Source of the DNA: CAYVIB01 sp964451365
Lineage (GTDB): Bacteria; Pseudomonadota; Gammaproteobacteria; Pseudomonadales; Cellvibrionaceae
Assembly (NCBI GenBank): GCA_964451365.1
Contig: CAYVIB010000003.1
Span: 157,476 to 221,475, forward strand
Direction: 5' to 3'
Length of the DNA: 64,000 nt
The position numbers and the translations under genes are program-made. This document shows, piece after piece, positions 1 to 8,160 of the stretch. Below the pieces are notes generated by a model. That model was not told the DNA's origin. It worked only from the letters and a program-made list of their open reading frames with translations, and ran no database searches. Numbering within the stretch: the stretch's first letter is position 1; the number at the start of each line of letters is the position of its first letter.

Positions 1-199
1 CCAGTGACATACCCACACCATGCATCGACAGTGGATATTTGCCGCGAATGGCGGTGAGATATTGGTGCGGTGGACCGCCGTCGCCCATATAGTTTTCGGG
101 ATGAATTTCGAACCAGCCCACCTTGGGCAGGTCGTGCAGAATAGTCGAAAAATGTTCCGCTTTTAAACTTATTCCACTGTCTTTCGGAAGGGCAGACAT
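1..199 (-). CDS. bufB: BufB-like MNIO/DUF692 RiPP-modifying enzyme (partial)
   Basis: Only the first 66 codons are present; the gene runs off the left edge. The visible N-terminus includes a GISLKAEHF start, then VGWFEIHPENYM and LSMHGVGMSL. This pattern is typical of DUF692 multinuclear non-heme iron oxidases, which modify cysteines in small precursor peptides. The neighbour upstream on the same strand is a DUF2282 peptide (bufA), the standard partner of this enzyme, so assignment to the bufferin pathway rests on both sequence and context. The ATG at 199 lies 79 bases after the bufA stop, beyond a strong hairpin. BufC and any exporter would lie outside the window. Confidence 0.85.
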   Translation of the reverse strand, partial: MSALPKDSGISLKAEHFSTILHDLPKVGWFEIHPENYMGDGGPPHQYLTAIRGKYPLSMHGVGMSL

Positions 200-228
200 A
201 ATCTGGTCAGGAAGGTAAAACCGATAGC

Positions 229-256
229 GTTGCCCGGTGCAATAACACCGGGCAAC
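229..256 (-). terminator. Hairpin between bufA and bufB (attenuator-like)
   Basis: A perfect 11-bp inverted repeat, GTTGCCCGGTG and CACCGGGCAAC, flanks a 6-base loop in the bufA-bufB intergenic space. On the transcribed minus strand only a short TTTT follows, and it starts about 8 bases after the stem, so this is not a textbook terminator. It could lower read-through into bufB or stabilise the 3' end of an abundant bufA message. Precursor peptides are usually needed in excess over the modifying enzyme. Confidence 0.65.
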
Positions 257-278
257 GAAAATCAAAGTCGGGCATTAT

Positions 279-557
279 TCAGGCTTTGGGGGAAGTGCTG
301 CCGCCAACGATTTTGTCGCAGGTTCCGGCGGGAACATAAATCCAGGCATCGGCGATACCGTCTTTTTTTGCCGCACCGGCACAACTGGTACCCTGGCTTT
401 TGATCGCGCAATCGTTTTTACCCGCCTTGGCGATGCCGTAGCATTTTTCCATTTTCGGCTTTTTGCCATCGCCCGCCATAACGTCGCCGGCGGTGGCCAT
501 GAGTATGCCGGTGGCGATAGCGCTTGAAACGGCCAGGGTTTTGGTCATTTTCTTCAT
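279..557 (-). CDS. bufA: Bufferin precursor peptide, DUF2282 (BufA1-like)
   Basis: A 92-residue precursor with an N-terminal Sec signal peptide (charged KKMTK, hydrophobic stretch, cleavage probably after the VMAG/AG region at about residue 28). A short mature part carries four cysteines in the family pattern: EKCYG, NDCA, TSCAG and GTCDK, with the WIYVP motif before the last. In the bufferin family the cysteines are modified by the BufB iron enzyme and the periplasmic peptide binds metal (copper) to protect the cell. I chose the ATG at 557 because it starts the signal peptide and has GAGG upstream; a longer frame to 653 lacks support. bufB follows on the same strand. Confidence 0.88.
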   Translation of the reverse strand: MKKMTKTLAVSSAIATGILMATAGDVMAGDGKKPKMEKCYGIAKAGKNDCAIKSQGTSCAGAAKKDGIADAWIYVPAGTCDKIVGGSTSPKA

Positions 558-723
558 GCTTATGTTCCTCATTACGTGATTAACGGTTTTTATGTCAGAT
601 TTATTGGTTAAATCAGCCAAGGCCTGAGATTTTCTACTTGAGCCATAGTTCAAGTAACCGTCGCCATGTTGCCGGAGTTTGTGAATCCTTTCATCTTCTC
701 CTTATCAATTTTTTATCACATTT

Positions 724-2367
724 CTATAAATTCTTGTGCGCGTCGTTGAATCGCTTGATCAGTTTTTGGGTCGAGGAATCCCAATCGCCCGGAATATCGG
801 TGGTGTCGATGGCCGTGATCACATGCGTTCCCAGCAGTTTGCCCAGTTCCACGCCCCATTGGTCGTAGGAGTTGATATTCCACAGCACGCCGAGGGTGTA
901 AACCTTGTGCTCGTACGCGGCAATCAGCGCGCCCAGGGTTTCCGGTGTCAGCATGTCCAGCAAAATGGTATTGCTGGGTCGGTTGCCCGGGTGGACTTTA
1001 TGCGGCGCCAGGAAAGCGATTTCTTCCTCGTTCACTCCCTGTGATCGCAGTTCCGACTCGGTGGTAGCCAGGTCCCGGCCAGCCATCAGCGCCTGGCTCT
1101 GGGCCACGCAGTTGGCATACAGGAACTTGTGCTGGTGCGTGAGGGGGTGATGGGCTTTCAGCGTGGCAATAAAGTCGATGGGAACCATGGTGGTGCCCTG
1201 GTGCAGCAATTGATGGAATGAGTGCTGGCCATTGGTACCCTCGGTACCCCAGACAATGGAGCCGGTCTGGTAGTCGACGGACTCGCCCTCGCGAGTCACG
1301 CTTTTGCCGTTACTTTCCATTTCCAGTTGCTGCAGGTAGGCCGGCAGCAACTGCAGGTGATAAGAGTAAGGCAAAATTGCCTGGGTATCGGTGCCCATCA
1401 GGGCGCTGTACCAGAACACAATCAGGCCCATCAGTACGGGGATGTTCTTTTCCAGCGGCGCTTCCGCGAAGTGCTGGTCCATGGCGGCGGCACCGGCGCG
1501 CAGCTTGTTGAAGTTGTCCATGCCGATGGCAAAGGCGATGGGCATGCCGATGGCCGACCACAGGGAGTAGCGCCCGCCGACCCAGTCCCACAACGGATAA
1601 ACATTGTTGGCGTCGATGCCGAACTCCACGGCTTTATCCACCTTGGACGAGATGGCGACGAAATGCTTGGCCAGATCCGCCTGGCTGCAGCCATTGTCCA
1701 GCATCCAGGCCCGCGCCGAAAGTGAGTTCTCCAGGGTTTCCAGTGTCGAAAATGATTTCGAGGCAACCAGGAACAGCGTGGTCGCCGGGCTGAGGCGGGC
1801 AGTCAGGTCGGATAACTCGGCGCCATCGATATTGGCAATAAAATGTACGTTAACGTGGCCTGTGTGGTAGGGCGTAAGCGCCTTGGTCACCATGCGCGGG
1901 CCCAGATCGGAACCGCCGATACCGATATTCACCACATCCCGGATACGTTCCCCGTTAAAGCCCTTCCACTCGCCGGAGTGAACCGAGGATATCAGGCCGT
2001 TCATCTTCTCCAGTGTTTCGCTGACGCTCTTGTGTTCGGCGGTCACCGGTTCGCCGATGTGACGAAGGGCGGTGTGCAGCGCGGGCCGGTCCTCTGTGTT
2101 GTTGACATGGTCCCCCCGCAGGAGCTTTTTGATCGCTGTTTTCAGGTTGGCTTTCTCGGCGACAGCCGCCAGCAGGCGGATGGTCTCATCATCGATATGG
2201 TTTTTAGAATAATCCAGCTCCAGACCCGCCGCTGACACCGAGTAGCGCGCGGCACGATTGGTGTCCTGCTGGAAAGCCTGTTTCAGCGTTCGGGTTTTCC
2301 AGGACTCGGCGTGGGCTTCCAGGCTATTCCAGTTATCGTAGAAGTCGGTCAGTGTTTTGGCAGTCAT
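724..2367 (-). CDS. pgi: Glucose-6-phosphate isomerase
   Basis: A 547-residue cytosolic enzyme interconverting glucose-6-phosphate and fructose-6-phosphate in glycolysis and gluconeogenesis. The length matches the bacterial family. The substrate-binding motif NIGIGGSDLGP lies at about residues 147-157, and the signature region WGTEGTNGQHSFHQLLHQG, containing the catalytic histidine, is intact. The start is the ATG at 2367, preceded by a purine-rich GAGAG; the frame stays open to 2544 but the extension is unlike the family. It lies downstream of ispB on the same strand with a 76-base gap, so co-transcription is possible but not required. Confidence 0.97.
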   Translation of the reverse strand: MTAKTLTDFYDNWNSLEAHAESWKTRTLKQAFQQDTNRAARYSVSAAGLELDYSKNHIDDETIRLLAAVAEKANLKTAIKKLLRGDHVNNTEDRPALHTALRHIGEPVTAEHKSVSETLEKMNGLISSVHSGEWKGFNGERIRDVVNIGIGGSDLGPRMVTKALTPYHTGHVNVHFIANIDGAELSDLTARLSPATTLFLVASKSFSTLETLENSLSARAWMLDNGCSQADLAKHFVAISSKVDKAVEFGIDANNVYPLWDWVGGRYSLWSAIGMPIAFAIGMDNFNKLRAGAAAMDQHFAEAPLEKNIPVLMGLIVFWYSALMGTDTQAILPYSYHLQLLPAYLQQLEMESNGKSVTREGESVDYQTGSIVWGTEGTNGQHSFHQLLHQGTTMVPIDFIATLKAHHPLTHQHKFLYANCVAQSQALMAGRDLATTESELRSQGVNEEEIAFLAPHKVHPGNRPSNTILLDMLTPETLGALIAAYEHKVYTLGVLWNINSYDQWGVELGKLLGTHVITAIDTTDIPGDWDSSTQKLIKRFNDAHKNL

Positions 2368-2443
2368 TTGGTTACTCTCGTATGTGTCTGTAAATGGAGC
2401 CGGCTCGCTCCCGGCTTTGTAATGTAATGAGTGTTGGCAGGCC

Positions 2444-3424
2444 CTAGTGAGAACGTTCAACAGCAAAAACGGCGAGGTCGGCCAGCGCGGCCTTGAATTC
2501 GCCGGGAGGTAGCGCGGCCAGCGCTTCGTGGGCCTGTCGAGCATGGAATTCGGCGGTGGTTCGGGTGTAATTGATACCGCCGCGGCGGTGCACTATATCG
2601 ATAATTTGTTCCAGTTTGGTGATACCGCCATTTCGCAGGGCGTCGGCAATCAGGGCGCTTTCGGTCTCGCTACCATTGGTCATGGAATATATCAAAGGCA
2701 GGGTGGGCTTACCTTCAGCGAGGTCATCACCGACATTTTTACCCAAGGCGGAGACATCGCCCGTATAATCCAGGGCGTCGTCAATCAGCTGAAACGCCAG
2801 GCCCAGGTGAAAGCCATAGCGCCTGGCCTCGGTTCGAACCCTGGGCGTCGCGCCGGCCAGTACCGCGCCGGTTTCACAGGCCGCCTCAAACAGCGCGGCG
2901 GTTTTCTTGTGAATGACGTTCATGTAGTTTTCTTCCGTCACACGCGGGTCCTTGGCATTCACCAGTTGTTGCACTTCCCCTTCGGAGATGGTGTTGGTGG
3001 TATCCGACAGTATTGCCATGATTTCCATATTGCCAATGGTCACCATCATCTGGAACGCACGGGAATAAAGGAAATCCCCCACCAGCACGCTGGGTGCGTT
3101 ACCCCATTTGGCGTTGGCGGTGGGGCGCCCGCGGCGCAATTCCGACACATCCACCACATCGTCGTGCAAAAGAGTTGCTGTGTGGATGAACTCGATGATC
3201 GCCGCCAGGTCCAGGTGCTGCCGGCCCTCATAGCCCAGCGCTTTTGTCAGCAGCAGTACCAGCAGGGGTCGCAGGCGCTTGCCGCCGCCATCGACGATGT
3301 ACTGGCCGATATTTTCGACCAGCCCCACCTCGGATCGCAGTTTCTCAACGATCAGTTGATTCACCGCCGCGAAATCCGATGCGACCAGCGTGCGAAATGA
3401 GGGTTGGGAGTTGTTTGTCACCAA
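2444..3424 (-). CDS. ispB: Octaprenyl diphosphate synthase
   Basis: A 326-residue trans-polyprenyl synthase making the side chain of ubiquinone from FPP and IPP. The two aspartate-rich motifs are present: DDVVD at 88-92 and DDALD at about residues 215-219. The GGKRLRP substrate motif lies near residue 48. It is divergently arranged with rplU-rpmA across a 285-base intergenic region, the classic gammaproteobacterial layout, which supports IspB over farnesyl or geranylgeranyl synthases. The exact chain length made cannot be read from sequence alone. Confidence 0.95.
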   Translation of the reverse strand: MVTNNSQPSFRTLVASDFAAVNQLIVEKLRSEVGLVENIGQYIVDGGGKRLRPLLVLLLTKALGYEGRQHLDLAAIIEFIHTATLLHDDVVDVSELRRGRPTANAKWGNAPSVLVGDFLYSRAFQMMVTIGNMEIMAILSDTTNTISEGEVQQLVNAKDPRVTEENYMNVIHKKTAALFEAACETGAVLAGATPRVRTEARRYGFHLGLAFQLIDDALDYTGDVSALGKNVGDDLAEGKPTLPLIYSMTNGSETESALIADALRNGGITKLEQIIDIVHRRGGINYTRTTAEFHARQAHEALAALPPGEFKAALADLAVFAVERSH

Positions 3425-3515
3425 GTTTGCCCAGGCGAAAAAATGGAGGTGAGGATGCTAGGGGGGCATGGGGTGGCTGTCAAGTCTGAAGACGCCGCGG
3501 CCGTTGTTGATATTG

Positions 3516-3544
3516 TTGCGTGGACCGGGGATATATCGTAGAAT
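3516..3544 (+). promoter_or_regulatory. Candidate sigma70 promoter for rplU-rpmA
   Basis: A TTGCGT (-35) and TAGAAT (-10) pair separated by 17 bases lies about 165 bases upstream of rplU, followed by a GC-rich discriminator (CGCGCCCGC), as often seen at ribosomal protein promoters. An overlapping alternative is TTGATA at 3507 with GATATA at 3530. The long leader could hold additional regulation, but no clear structure was recognised. Confidence 0.4.
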
Positions 3545-3709
3545 TCGCGCCCGCTTAAAGCGGGTTGTAAACGACGCAAGCTTTGTGACTTCAGGCCAGT
3601 TGGGGCCGGGGTCTGAAAGCAGACTGGCAAGTGCCGGTTTCGCTGCTTCGTGTCGTCCATTGGCTTGCGAAACATTAGGGTAGCAAGCGCGTAATTTGGA
3701 GCAAAAACA

Positions 3710-4021
3710 ATGTACGCAGTCATTGCCTCCGGTGGCAAACAGCACCGGGTTGAAGAAGGCGAAGTGCTTCGCCTGGAAAAAATTGAATTGGCTACCGGTG
3801 AAACAGTCAAATTTGACCAGGTGTTGATGGTAGCGGATGGTGACAATATCAAAATAGGTGCTCCGGTTGTCGACGGTGCCCAGGTAACCGCCGAAGTGCT
3901 CAACCACGGTCGCGCGGACAAGGTGAAGATCATCAAGTTTCGCCGTCGCAAGCACTCCCTGAAGCGTCAGGGACACCGTCAGTGGTATACAGAAGTTAAA
4001 ATTACCGGCATTACCGGTTAA
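3710..4021 (+). CDS. rplU: 50S ribosomal protein L21
   Basis: A 103-residue ribosomal protein of the large subunit that binds 23S rRNA. The N-terminus MYAVIASGGKQHRV and the C-terminal KIIKFRRRKHSLKRQGHRQ block are near-invariant family signatures, and the length is exact for the family. It is followed 24 bases later by rpmA with a good ribosome binding site, forming the standard L21-L27 operon ahead of obgE. Confidence 0.98.
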   Translation: MYAVIASGGKQHRVEEGEVLRLEKIELATGETVKFDQVLMVADGDNIKIGAPVVDGAQVTAEVLNHGRADKVKIIKFRRRKHSLKRQGHRQWYTEVKITGITG

Positions 4022-4045
4022 AAGTAAGGTTAAGAGGATAAGCTA

Positions 4046-4303
4046 ATGGCTCACAAAAAAGCAGGCGGTAGTACCCGCAACGGTCGCGATTCCGAAAGTA
4101 AACGCCTGGGCGTCAAGCGTTTTGGTGGCCAGGTGGTTCAAGCCGGCAGCATTATCGTTCGCCAGCGCGGAACCCGGATTCATGCCGGTGAAAACGTCGG
4201 TATTGGCCGTGACCATACCCTGTTTGCCAAGGCGGCGGGCGCGGTCAAATTTGAAGTCAAAGGTCCAAACAACCGCAAGTTCGTGAGTATCGTCAGCGCT
4301 TGA
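4046..4303 (+). CDS. rpmA: 50S ribosomal protein L27
   Basis: An 85-residue large-subunit protein whose N-terminal tail reaches the peptidyl transferase centre. It begins MAHKKAGGSTRNGRDS and carries the GRDHTLFA core motif, both diagnostic. AGAGGA upstream of the ATG is a strong ribosome binding site. A canonical intrinsic terminator follows at 4328, so the L21-L27 transcript probably ends before obgE. Confidence 0.98.
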   Translation: MAHKKAGGSTRNGRDSESKRLGVKRFGGQVVQAGSIIVRQRGTRIHAGENVGIGRDHTLFAKAAGAVKFEVKGPNNRKFVSIVSA

Positions 4304-4327
4304 TCGGGTAAAGGATCGGAAACATCG

Positions 4328-4367
4328 AAAGCCCCGCTGCCCTCAAGGTAGCGGGGCTTTTCTTTTT
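4328..4367 (+). terminator. Intrinsic terminator of rplU-rpmA
   Basis: The stem AAAGCCCCGCT pairs with AGCGGGGCTTT around a loop that can extend the pairing (GCC/GGT), followed by TTTTCTTTTT. This is a textbook rho-independent terminator 25 bases after the rpmA stop. Confidence 0.92.
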
Positions 4368-4470
4368 CCGGCGGGTGGTTTGGTTAAAACTTTTGGACAC
4401 AACCGGAAGGGCTGGGCTCGGTTTTTGAGACAAGAGTCCCGTCCAGCGGCGTTATTCAGTCGCTTATGTC

Positions 4471-4562
4471 AATGGCACTTACTTAAGCTTTTTTTGCTTA
4501 AACGGATCGACCGGCTTCGTTGGCACGGTATATAAAAGAATTTCGCTTAAAGAAGTGCCATT
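4471..4562. repeat. MITE-like dispersed repeat, copy 1
   Basis: A 92-bp element in the rpmA-obgE gap. Its ends are inverted copies of an 18-bp motif, consensus AATGGCACTTMCTTAAGC (left 4471-4488, right 4545-4562 inverted). The interior holds GGATCGACCGG and TTGGCACGGT, which recur in the copy at 6949-7044. It has no coding capacity and could form a long hairpin. No obvious target-site duplication was found. It lies 53 bases upstream of obgE and may contribute to its leader or expression. Confidence 0.75.
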
Positions 4563-4615
4563 CGTGTTAACACCCTAATGTATGATTATGCTTGCTTTTA
4601 ATCCGAGGCCCGATT

Positions 4616-5800
4616 GTGAAATTTGTTGATGAAGCGATCATTTCTGTCCACGCGGGTAAAGGCGGTAACGGCTGCCTGAGTTTCCGGCGCGAGAAATTTA
4701 TCGAAAAAGGCGGCCCCGACGGCGGTGACGGCGGTGACGGCGGCAGTGTCTATATCCAGGCGGACGAAAACCTGAATACACTGGTGGATTACCGCTACCA
4801 GCGCCGCTATCGGGCGGAGAGCGGTGAATCCGGCCGCGGTCGCAACTGCACCGGCAAGAAGGGCGAAGACCTGGTGTTGCTGGTGCCGATCGGCACCTCC
4901 ATTATCGACGGGGACAGTGGCGAAACCATTGGCGACCTGACCGCTCACGGCGAGCAGTTGCTGGTGGCGCAGGGCGGCTTCCACGGCCTGGGTAATACTC
5001 GCTTTAAATCCTCGGTCAATCGTGCGCCGCGCCAGACCACGCCGGGCAGCGAGGGGGAAGAGAAAAACCTGAAGCTGGAAATGAAGGTGCTGGCGGATGT
5101 GGGAATGCTGGGCCTGCCCAATGCCGGTAAATCCACTTTTATCCGCGCCGTCTCCGCCGCGCAACCGAAAGTGGCCGATTACCCCTTTACCACATTGGTG
5201 CCCAGCCTGGGTGTGGTCAAGGTGCAGACACATCGAAGTTTTGTTGTCGCCGATATTCCGGGGTTGATCGAAGGCGCATCCGAAGGGGCGGGACTGGGAA
5301 TCCGCTTCCTGAAACACCTGACCCGCTGCCGGGTGCTGCTTCACCTGGTGGATGTCGCGCCGCTGGACGGGACCGATCCGGCGGAAAATGCGCTGGCTAT
5401 TGTTTCGGAACTGGAAAAATTCAGCCCGACCCTGGCAAAACGCGATCGCTGGCTGGTGCTGAACAAAGTGGACCTGCTTGGCGAAGACGAGTTGACCCGA
5501 TGCCGGAACAGCATCATTGGTAAATTGAATTGGGCGGGGCCGCTGTACGAAGTGTCCGCGCTGACCGGGCAGGGGACTAAAGAGCTGTGCAGCCAGTTGT
5601 TGACGCACCTGGAAGAGGTATGGGCACTGGAAAAATCCGACCCCGATGCGGCCCAACTTGAACAGGAAACCCAATTAAAAATGCAGGCGGAGGCGCGCGA
5701 GCGCATTGAATTCCTGCGCGAGCAGACCCGCAAGTCCCGCCACAAGGATGATGATGACGATGATGATGATTACGATGTGGAAGTGGAGTACGTGCGTTAG
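4616..5800 (+). CDS. obgE: Obg-family GTPase ObgE/CgtA
   Basis: A 394-residue GTPase involved in large-subunit ribosome assembly and the stringent response. It has the glycine-rich Obg fold at residues 1-156 (KFVDEAIISVHAGKGGNG, GGDGGDGG), then the G domain with GLPNAGKST (P-loop near 167), DIPGLIEGA (switch II) and NKVDLL (base recognition). The C-terminus has an aspartate run and an acidic tail, as in other Obg proteins. The start is the GTG at 4616, matching the family N-terminus, with GAGG eight bases upstream. proB follows after 15 bases. Confidence 0.96.
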   Translation: MKFVDEAIISVHAGKGGNGCLSFRREKFIEKGGPDGGDGGDGGSVYIQADENLNTLVDYRYQRRYRAESGESGRGRNCTGKKGEDLVLLVPIGTSIIDGDSGETIGDLTAHGEQLLVAQGGFHGLGNTRFKSSVNRAPRQTTPGSEGEEKNLKLEMKVLADVGMLGLPNAGKSTFIRAVSAAQPKVADYPFTTLVPSLGVVKVQTHRSFVVADIPGLIEGASEGAGLGIRFLKHLTRCRVLLHLVDVAPLDGTDPAENALAIVSELEKFSPTLAKRDRWLVLNKVDLLGEDELTRCRNSIIGKLNWAGPLYEVSALTGQGTKELCSQLLTHLEEVWALEKSDPDAAQLEQETQLKMQAEARERIEFLREQTRKSRHKDDDDDDDDYDVEVEYVR

Positions 5801-5815
5801 CGCTACCAAAAGAAT

Positions 5816-6934
5816 ATGAAAAGGCAACTCATCAAACAAAGCCGGCGCTGGGTGATAAAAATTGGCAGCGCGCTGTTGACGGATGACGGGCGTGGTCTCG
5901 ACCGCGAATCCATGTCGGTGTGGGTCAGGCAGATCGCCGCTCTCTCCAAGCGCGGGCACGAGGTGGTGCTGGTATCCTCCGGGGCGGTGGCCGCCGGGAT
6001 TACACGGCTCGGCTGGGGTGAGCGTCCGACATCGATACACAAGCTGCAGGCGGCGGCGGCTGTTGGACAGTCGAGCCTGATCCAGAGCTATGAGCAGGAA
6101 TTCCAGAACTACAACATCAAGGCCGCGCAGATATTGCTGGATCACGATGACCTGTCGAACCGGCAGCGCTATCTCAACGCCCGCTCCACGATTCGTACAT
6201 TGATCGAGATGGGGGTGATTCCCATTGTGAATGAAAACGATACCGTGGTGACGGATGAAATTCGCTTTGGTGACAATGATACGCTGGCCGCGCTGGTGGC
6301 GAATTTGATCGAGGCGGATACACTGTGCATTCTTACCGACCAGAAGGGTATGTTCGATAGCGATCCGCGCCAGAATGCCCTGGCGCAGATCATTCCGGAA
6401 AAATCCGCCAGCGATCCGGCGCTGGATGATATGGCCGGCGCCGGCGGTTTGCTCGGCCGTGGCGGAATGATCAGCAAGGTTCGCGCGGCACGACTGGCGG
6501 CGCGTTCCGGCGCCAACACGGTAATTGTCGGCGGCAAAATATTCGATGTGATTACCCGTGTTGCCGATGGTGAATCGCTCGGCACGTTACTGTATGCCAG
6601 CCAGCAACCGATTGCCGCCCGCAAGCGATGGCTGGTCGGCACATTGCAGTCGCGCGGTGAAATTATTATCGATGACGGCGCCGTGAAAGTATTGCGTGAG
6701 AAAGGCCGTAGCTTATTGCCGGTGGGCGTGACGGATGTTAACGGTCATTTTACCCGCGGTGATATGGTGGTGTGCCTGGACCGGCAGGGCCGGGAAGTGG
6801 CGCGCGGACTGGTGAACTACAACAGCGATGAGTCGCGTAAAATCATCGGCATTCCCAGCGAACAAATCGCTTCCACACTCGGCTATAAGGATTTCGATGA
6901 ACTTATTCATCGCGATAACCTTGTCTTGAGTTAA
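5816..6934 (+). CDS. proB: Glutamate 5-kinase
   Basis: A 372-residue enzyme catalysing ATP-dependent phosphorylation of glutamate, the first step of proline synthesis. The amino-acid-kinase domain covers about residues 1-260 (VIKIGSALLTDD nucleotide loop, VNENDTVVTDEIRFGDND substrate loop, GRGGMISKV). A PUA domain follows at about residues 280-365, as in the full-length bacterial form that is feedback-inhibited by proline. obgE-proB adjacency is conserved in gammaproteobacteria, and the 15-base gap suggests co-transcription. Confidence 0.97.
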   Translation: MKRQLIKQSRRWVIKIGSALLTDDGRGLDRESMSVWVRQIAALSKRGHEVVLVSSGAVAAGITRLGWGERPTSIHKLQAAAAVGQSSLIQSYEQEFQNYNIKAAQILLDHDDLSNRQRYLNARSTIRTLIEMGVIPIVNENDTVVTDEIRFGDNDTLAALVANLIEADTLCILTDQKGMFDSDPRQNALAQIIPEKSASDPALDDMAGAGGLLGRGGMISKVRAARLAARSGANTVIVGGKIFDVITRVADGESLGTLLYASQQPIAARKRWLVGTLQSRGEIIIDDGAVKVLREKGRSLLPVGVTDVNGHFTRGDMVVCLDRQGREVARGLVNYNSDESRKIIGIPSEQIASTLGYKDFDELIHRDNLVLS

Positions 6935-6948
6935 AAGGTCCTGATTAG

Positions 6949-7044
6949 AATGGCGCTTACTGAAGCGTTCCCACAGGATCGGCCGGATTCGCTGGCACGG
7001 TTTTATTAAAGAGTCTTCACTGCAAGGCTTAGGTAAGTGCCATT
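6949..7044. repeat. MITE-like dispersed repeat, copy 2
   Basis: A 96-bp relative of the element at 4471-4562, starting 14 bases after the proB stop. The left end AATGGCGCTTACTGAAGC and right end (inverted) AATGGCACTTACCTAAGC match the family consensus with few changes. The interior GGATCGGCCGG and CTGGCACGGT align with copy 1. It separates the obgE-proB unit from the aminotransferase/aryl polyene operon. Confidence 0.75.
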
Positions 7045-7098
7045 TGGCAGTGATTAAAGAGTTCCAAGTTATCCTTTTGATTGTCCAAGAAGTCTGTT

Positions 7099-8151
7099 AT
7101 GTCAGTAATCAAATCCCACATCGTCGCCATGAGTGCCTATAAACCACCACTGGAAGGGCGCGATCCAAAAAAACACCTGTTGTTGGATTTCAATGAGCGC
7201 ACATTGCCGGTGAGCAAGGCGGTGGAGCAGGCGTTGGTGGATTACATCCGCGACGGTCGGTTGCAACAGTACCCTTCCTATGGCGATGTGGTTGAACAGA
7301 TCGCGCGGTACGCCAATGTGGAGACCGGGCAAGTGATGATTACCAATGGCTCCGATCAGGGCATTGAATTGGTTTTTCGCTCTGTTTGTCGGGAAGGTGA
7401 CGAGGTAATCATTCCCGAGCCCAGCTTCGCGATGTATACCCAGTGCGCGAAAATTGAAAACGCCAGGATCATTTCGCCGGCATACACACGCGAAGAAGGT
7501 TTCCCCAAGGATGCAGTGATAAGTGCTATTACCGAGCGGACGCGCCTGATCGCTATCGCCAATCCGAACAACCCTTCGGGGACGGAAGTATCCCGCGCGG
7601 ACATTATCGAAATTTTGCAGGCGGCACCAAATGCGGCAGTGCTGGTGGATGAGTGCTATTTTGAATACTGTGGCTCTACCGTATGCGATCTGGTGGCCCA
7701 GTACCCCAATTTGATTATTGTCCGTACATTTTCCAAAACGTGGGGAATTCCATCGTTGAGGTTGGGTTATATCCTTTCCGAGCAAAAAAATATCAGTGCA
7801 TTGCTGAATGTTCGGGGGCCCTATGACATCAATCAACTGGCGGTGGTGGCGATCCGCGCGGCGCTGGCGGATATCGGCTCGGTACAACAGTACGTGCGGG
7901 AGGTTATGGAGGAATCCAAGCCACTGATGGAACGTTTTCTGGATGATAACAGCGTCCTGTATTGGCCGAGTGCGGCCAACTTTATCTGGATTTTCCCCGT
8001 CGAGGCTGAAAAAATCGAACTGGCCCTGCGCGGGCAGGGGATCCTGGTGAGGCCAAAAAAAGATGCCGCCGGCAACCTGGGATTGCGGGTGACTTTGGGA
8101 ACCGTTGAGCAAACACGAAAGATGATAGCTGTCATGGAGACTCAACTATAA
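7099..8151 (+). CDS. HisC-like class I/II PLP aminotransferase
   Basis: A 350-residue fold-type I aminotransferase of the histidinol-phosphate aminotransferase group. Visible motifs are NGSDQGIEL, ANPNNPSGTE (N that contacts PLP), VDECYFEYCG (D and Y) and RTFSKTWGIPSLRLGY with the PLP lysine at about residue 213, and RVTLGT near the end (carboxylate-binding Arg). It ends 9 bases before the COG4648 membrane gene, so it appears to be the first gene of an aryl polyene operon. True HisC usually sits with other his genes. Its substrate is therefore open: histidinol phosphate, or an aromatic amino acid linked to pigment supply. The ATG at 7099 was preferred over a TTG at 7081. Confidence 0.8.
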   Translation: MSVIKSHIVAMSAYKPPLEGRDPKKHLLLDFNERTLPVSKAVEQALVDYIRDGRLQQYPSYGDVVEQIARYANVETGQVMITNGSDQGIELVFRSVCREGDEVIIPEPSFAMYTQCAKIENARIISPAYTREEGFPKDAVISAITERTRLIAIANPNNPSGTEVSRADIIEILQAAPNAAVLVDECYFEYCGSTVCDLVAQYPNLIIVRTFSKTWGIPSLRLGYILSEQKNISALLNVRGPYDINQLAVVAIRAALADIGSVQQYVREVMEESKPLMERFLDDNSVLYWPSAANFIWIFPVEAEKIELALRGQGILVRPKKDAAGNLGLRVTLGTVEQTRKMIAVMETQL

Positions 8152-8160
8152 TTATTTGAT

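Noticed and set aside
4598..5674. Long minus-strand open frame opposite obgE
   Set aside because: It is a shadow of the obgE reading frame in GC-biased DNA; the plus strand encodes an intact, conserved GTPase.
7102..8145. 347-codon minus-strand open frame
   Set aside because: It mirrors the aminotransferase gene; His/Gln-rich composition is typical of antisense frames and no domain is visible.
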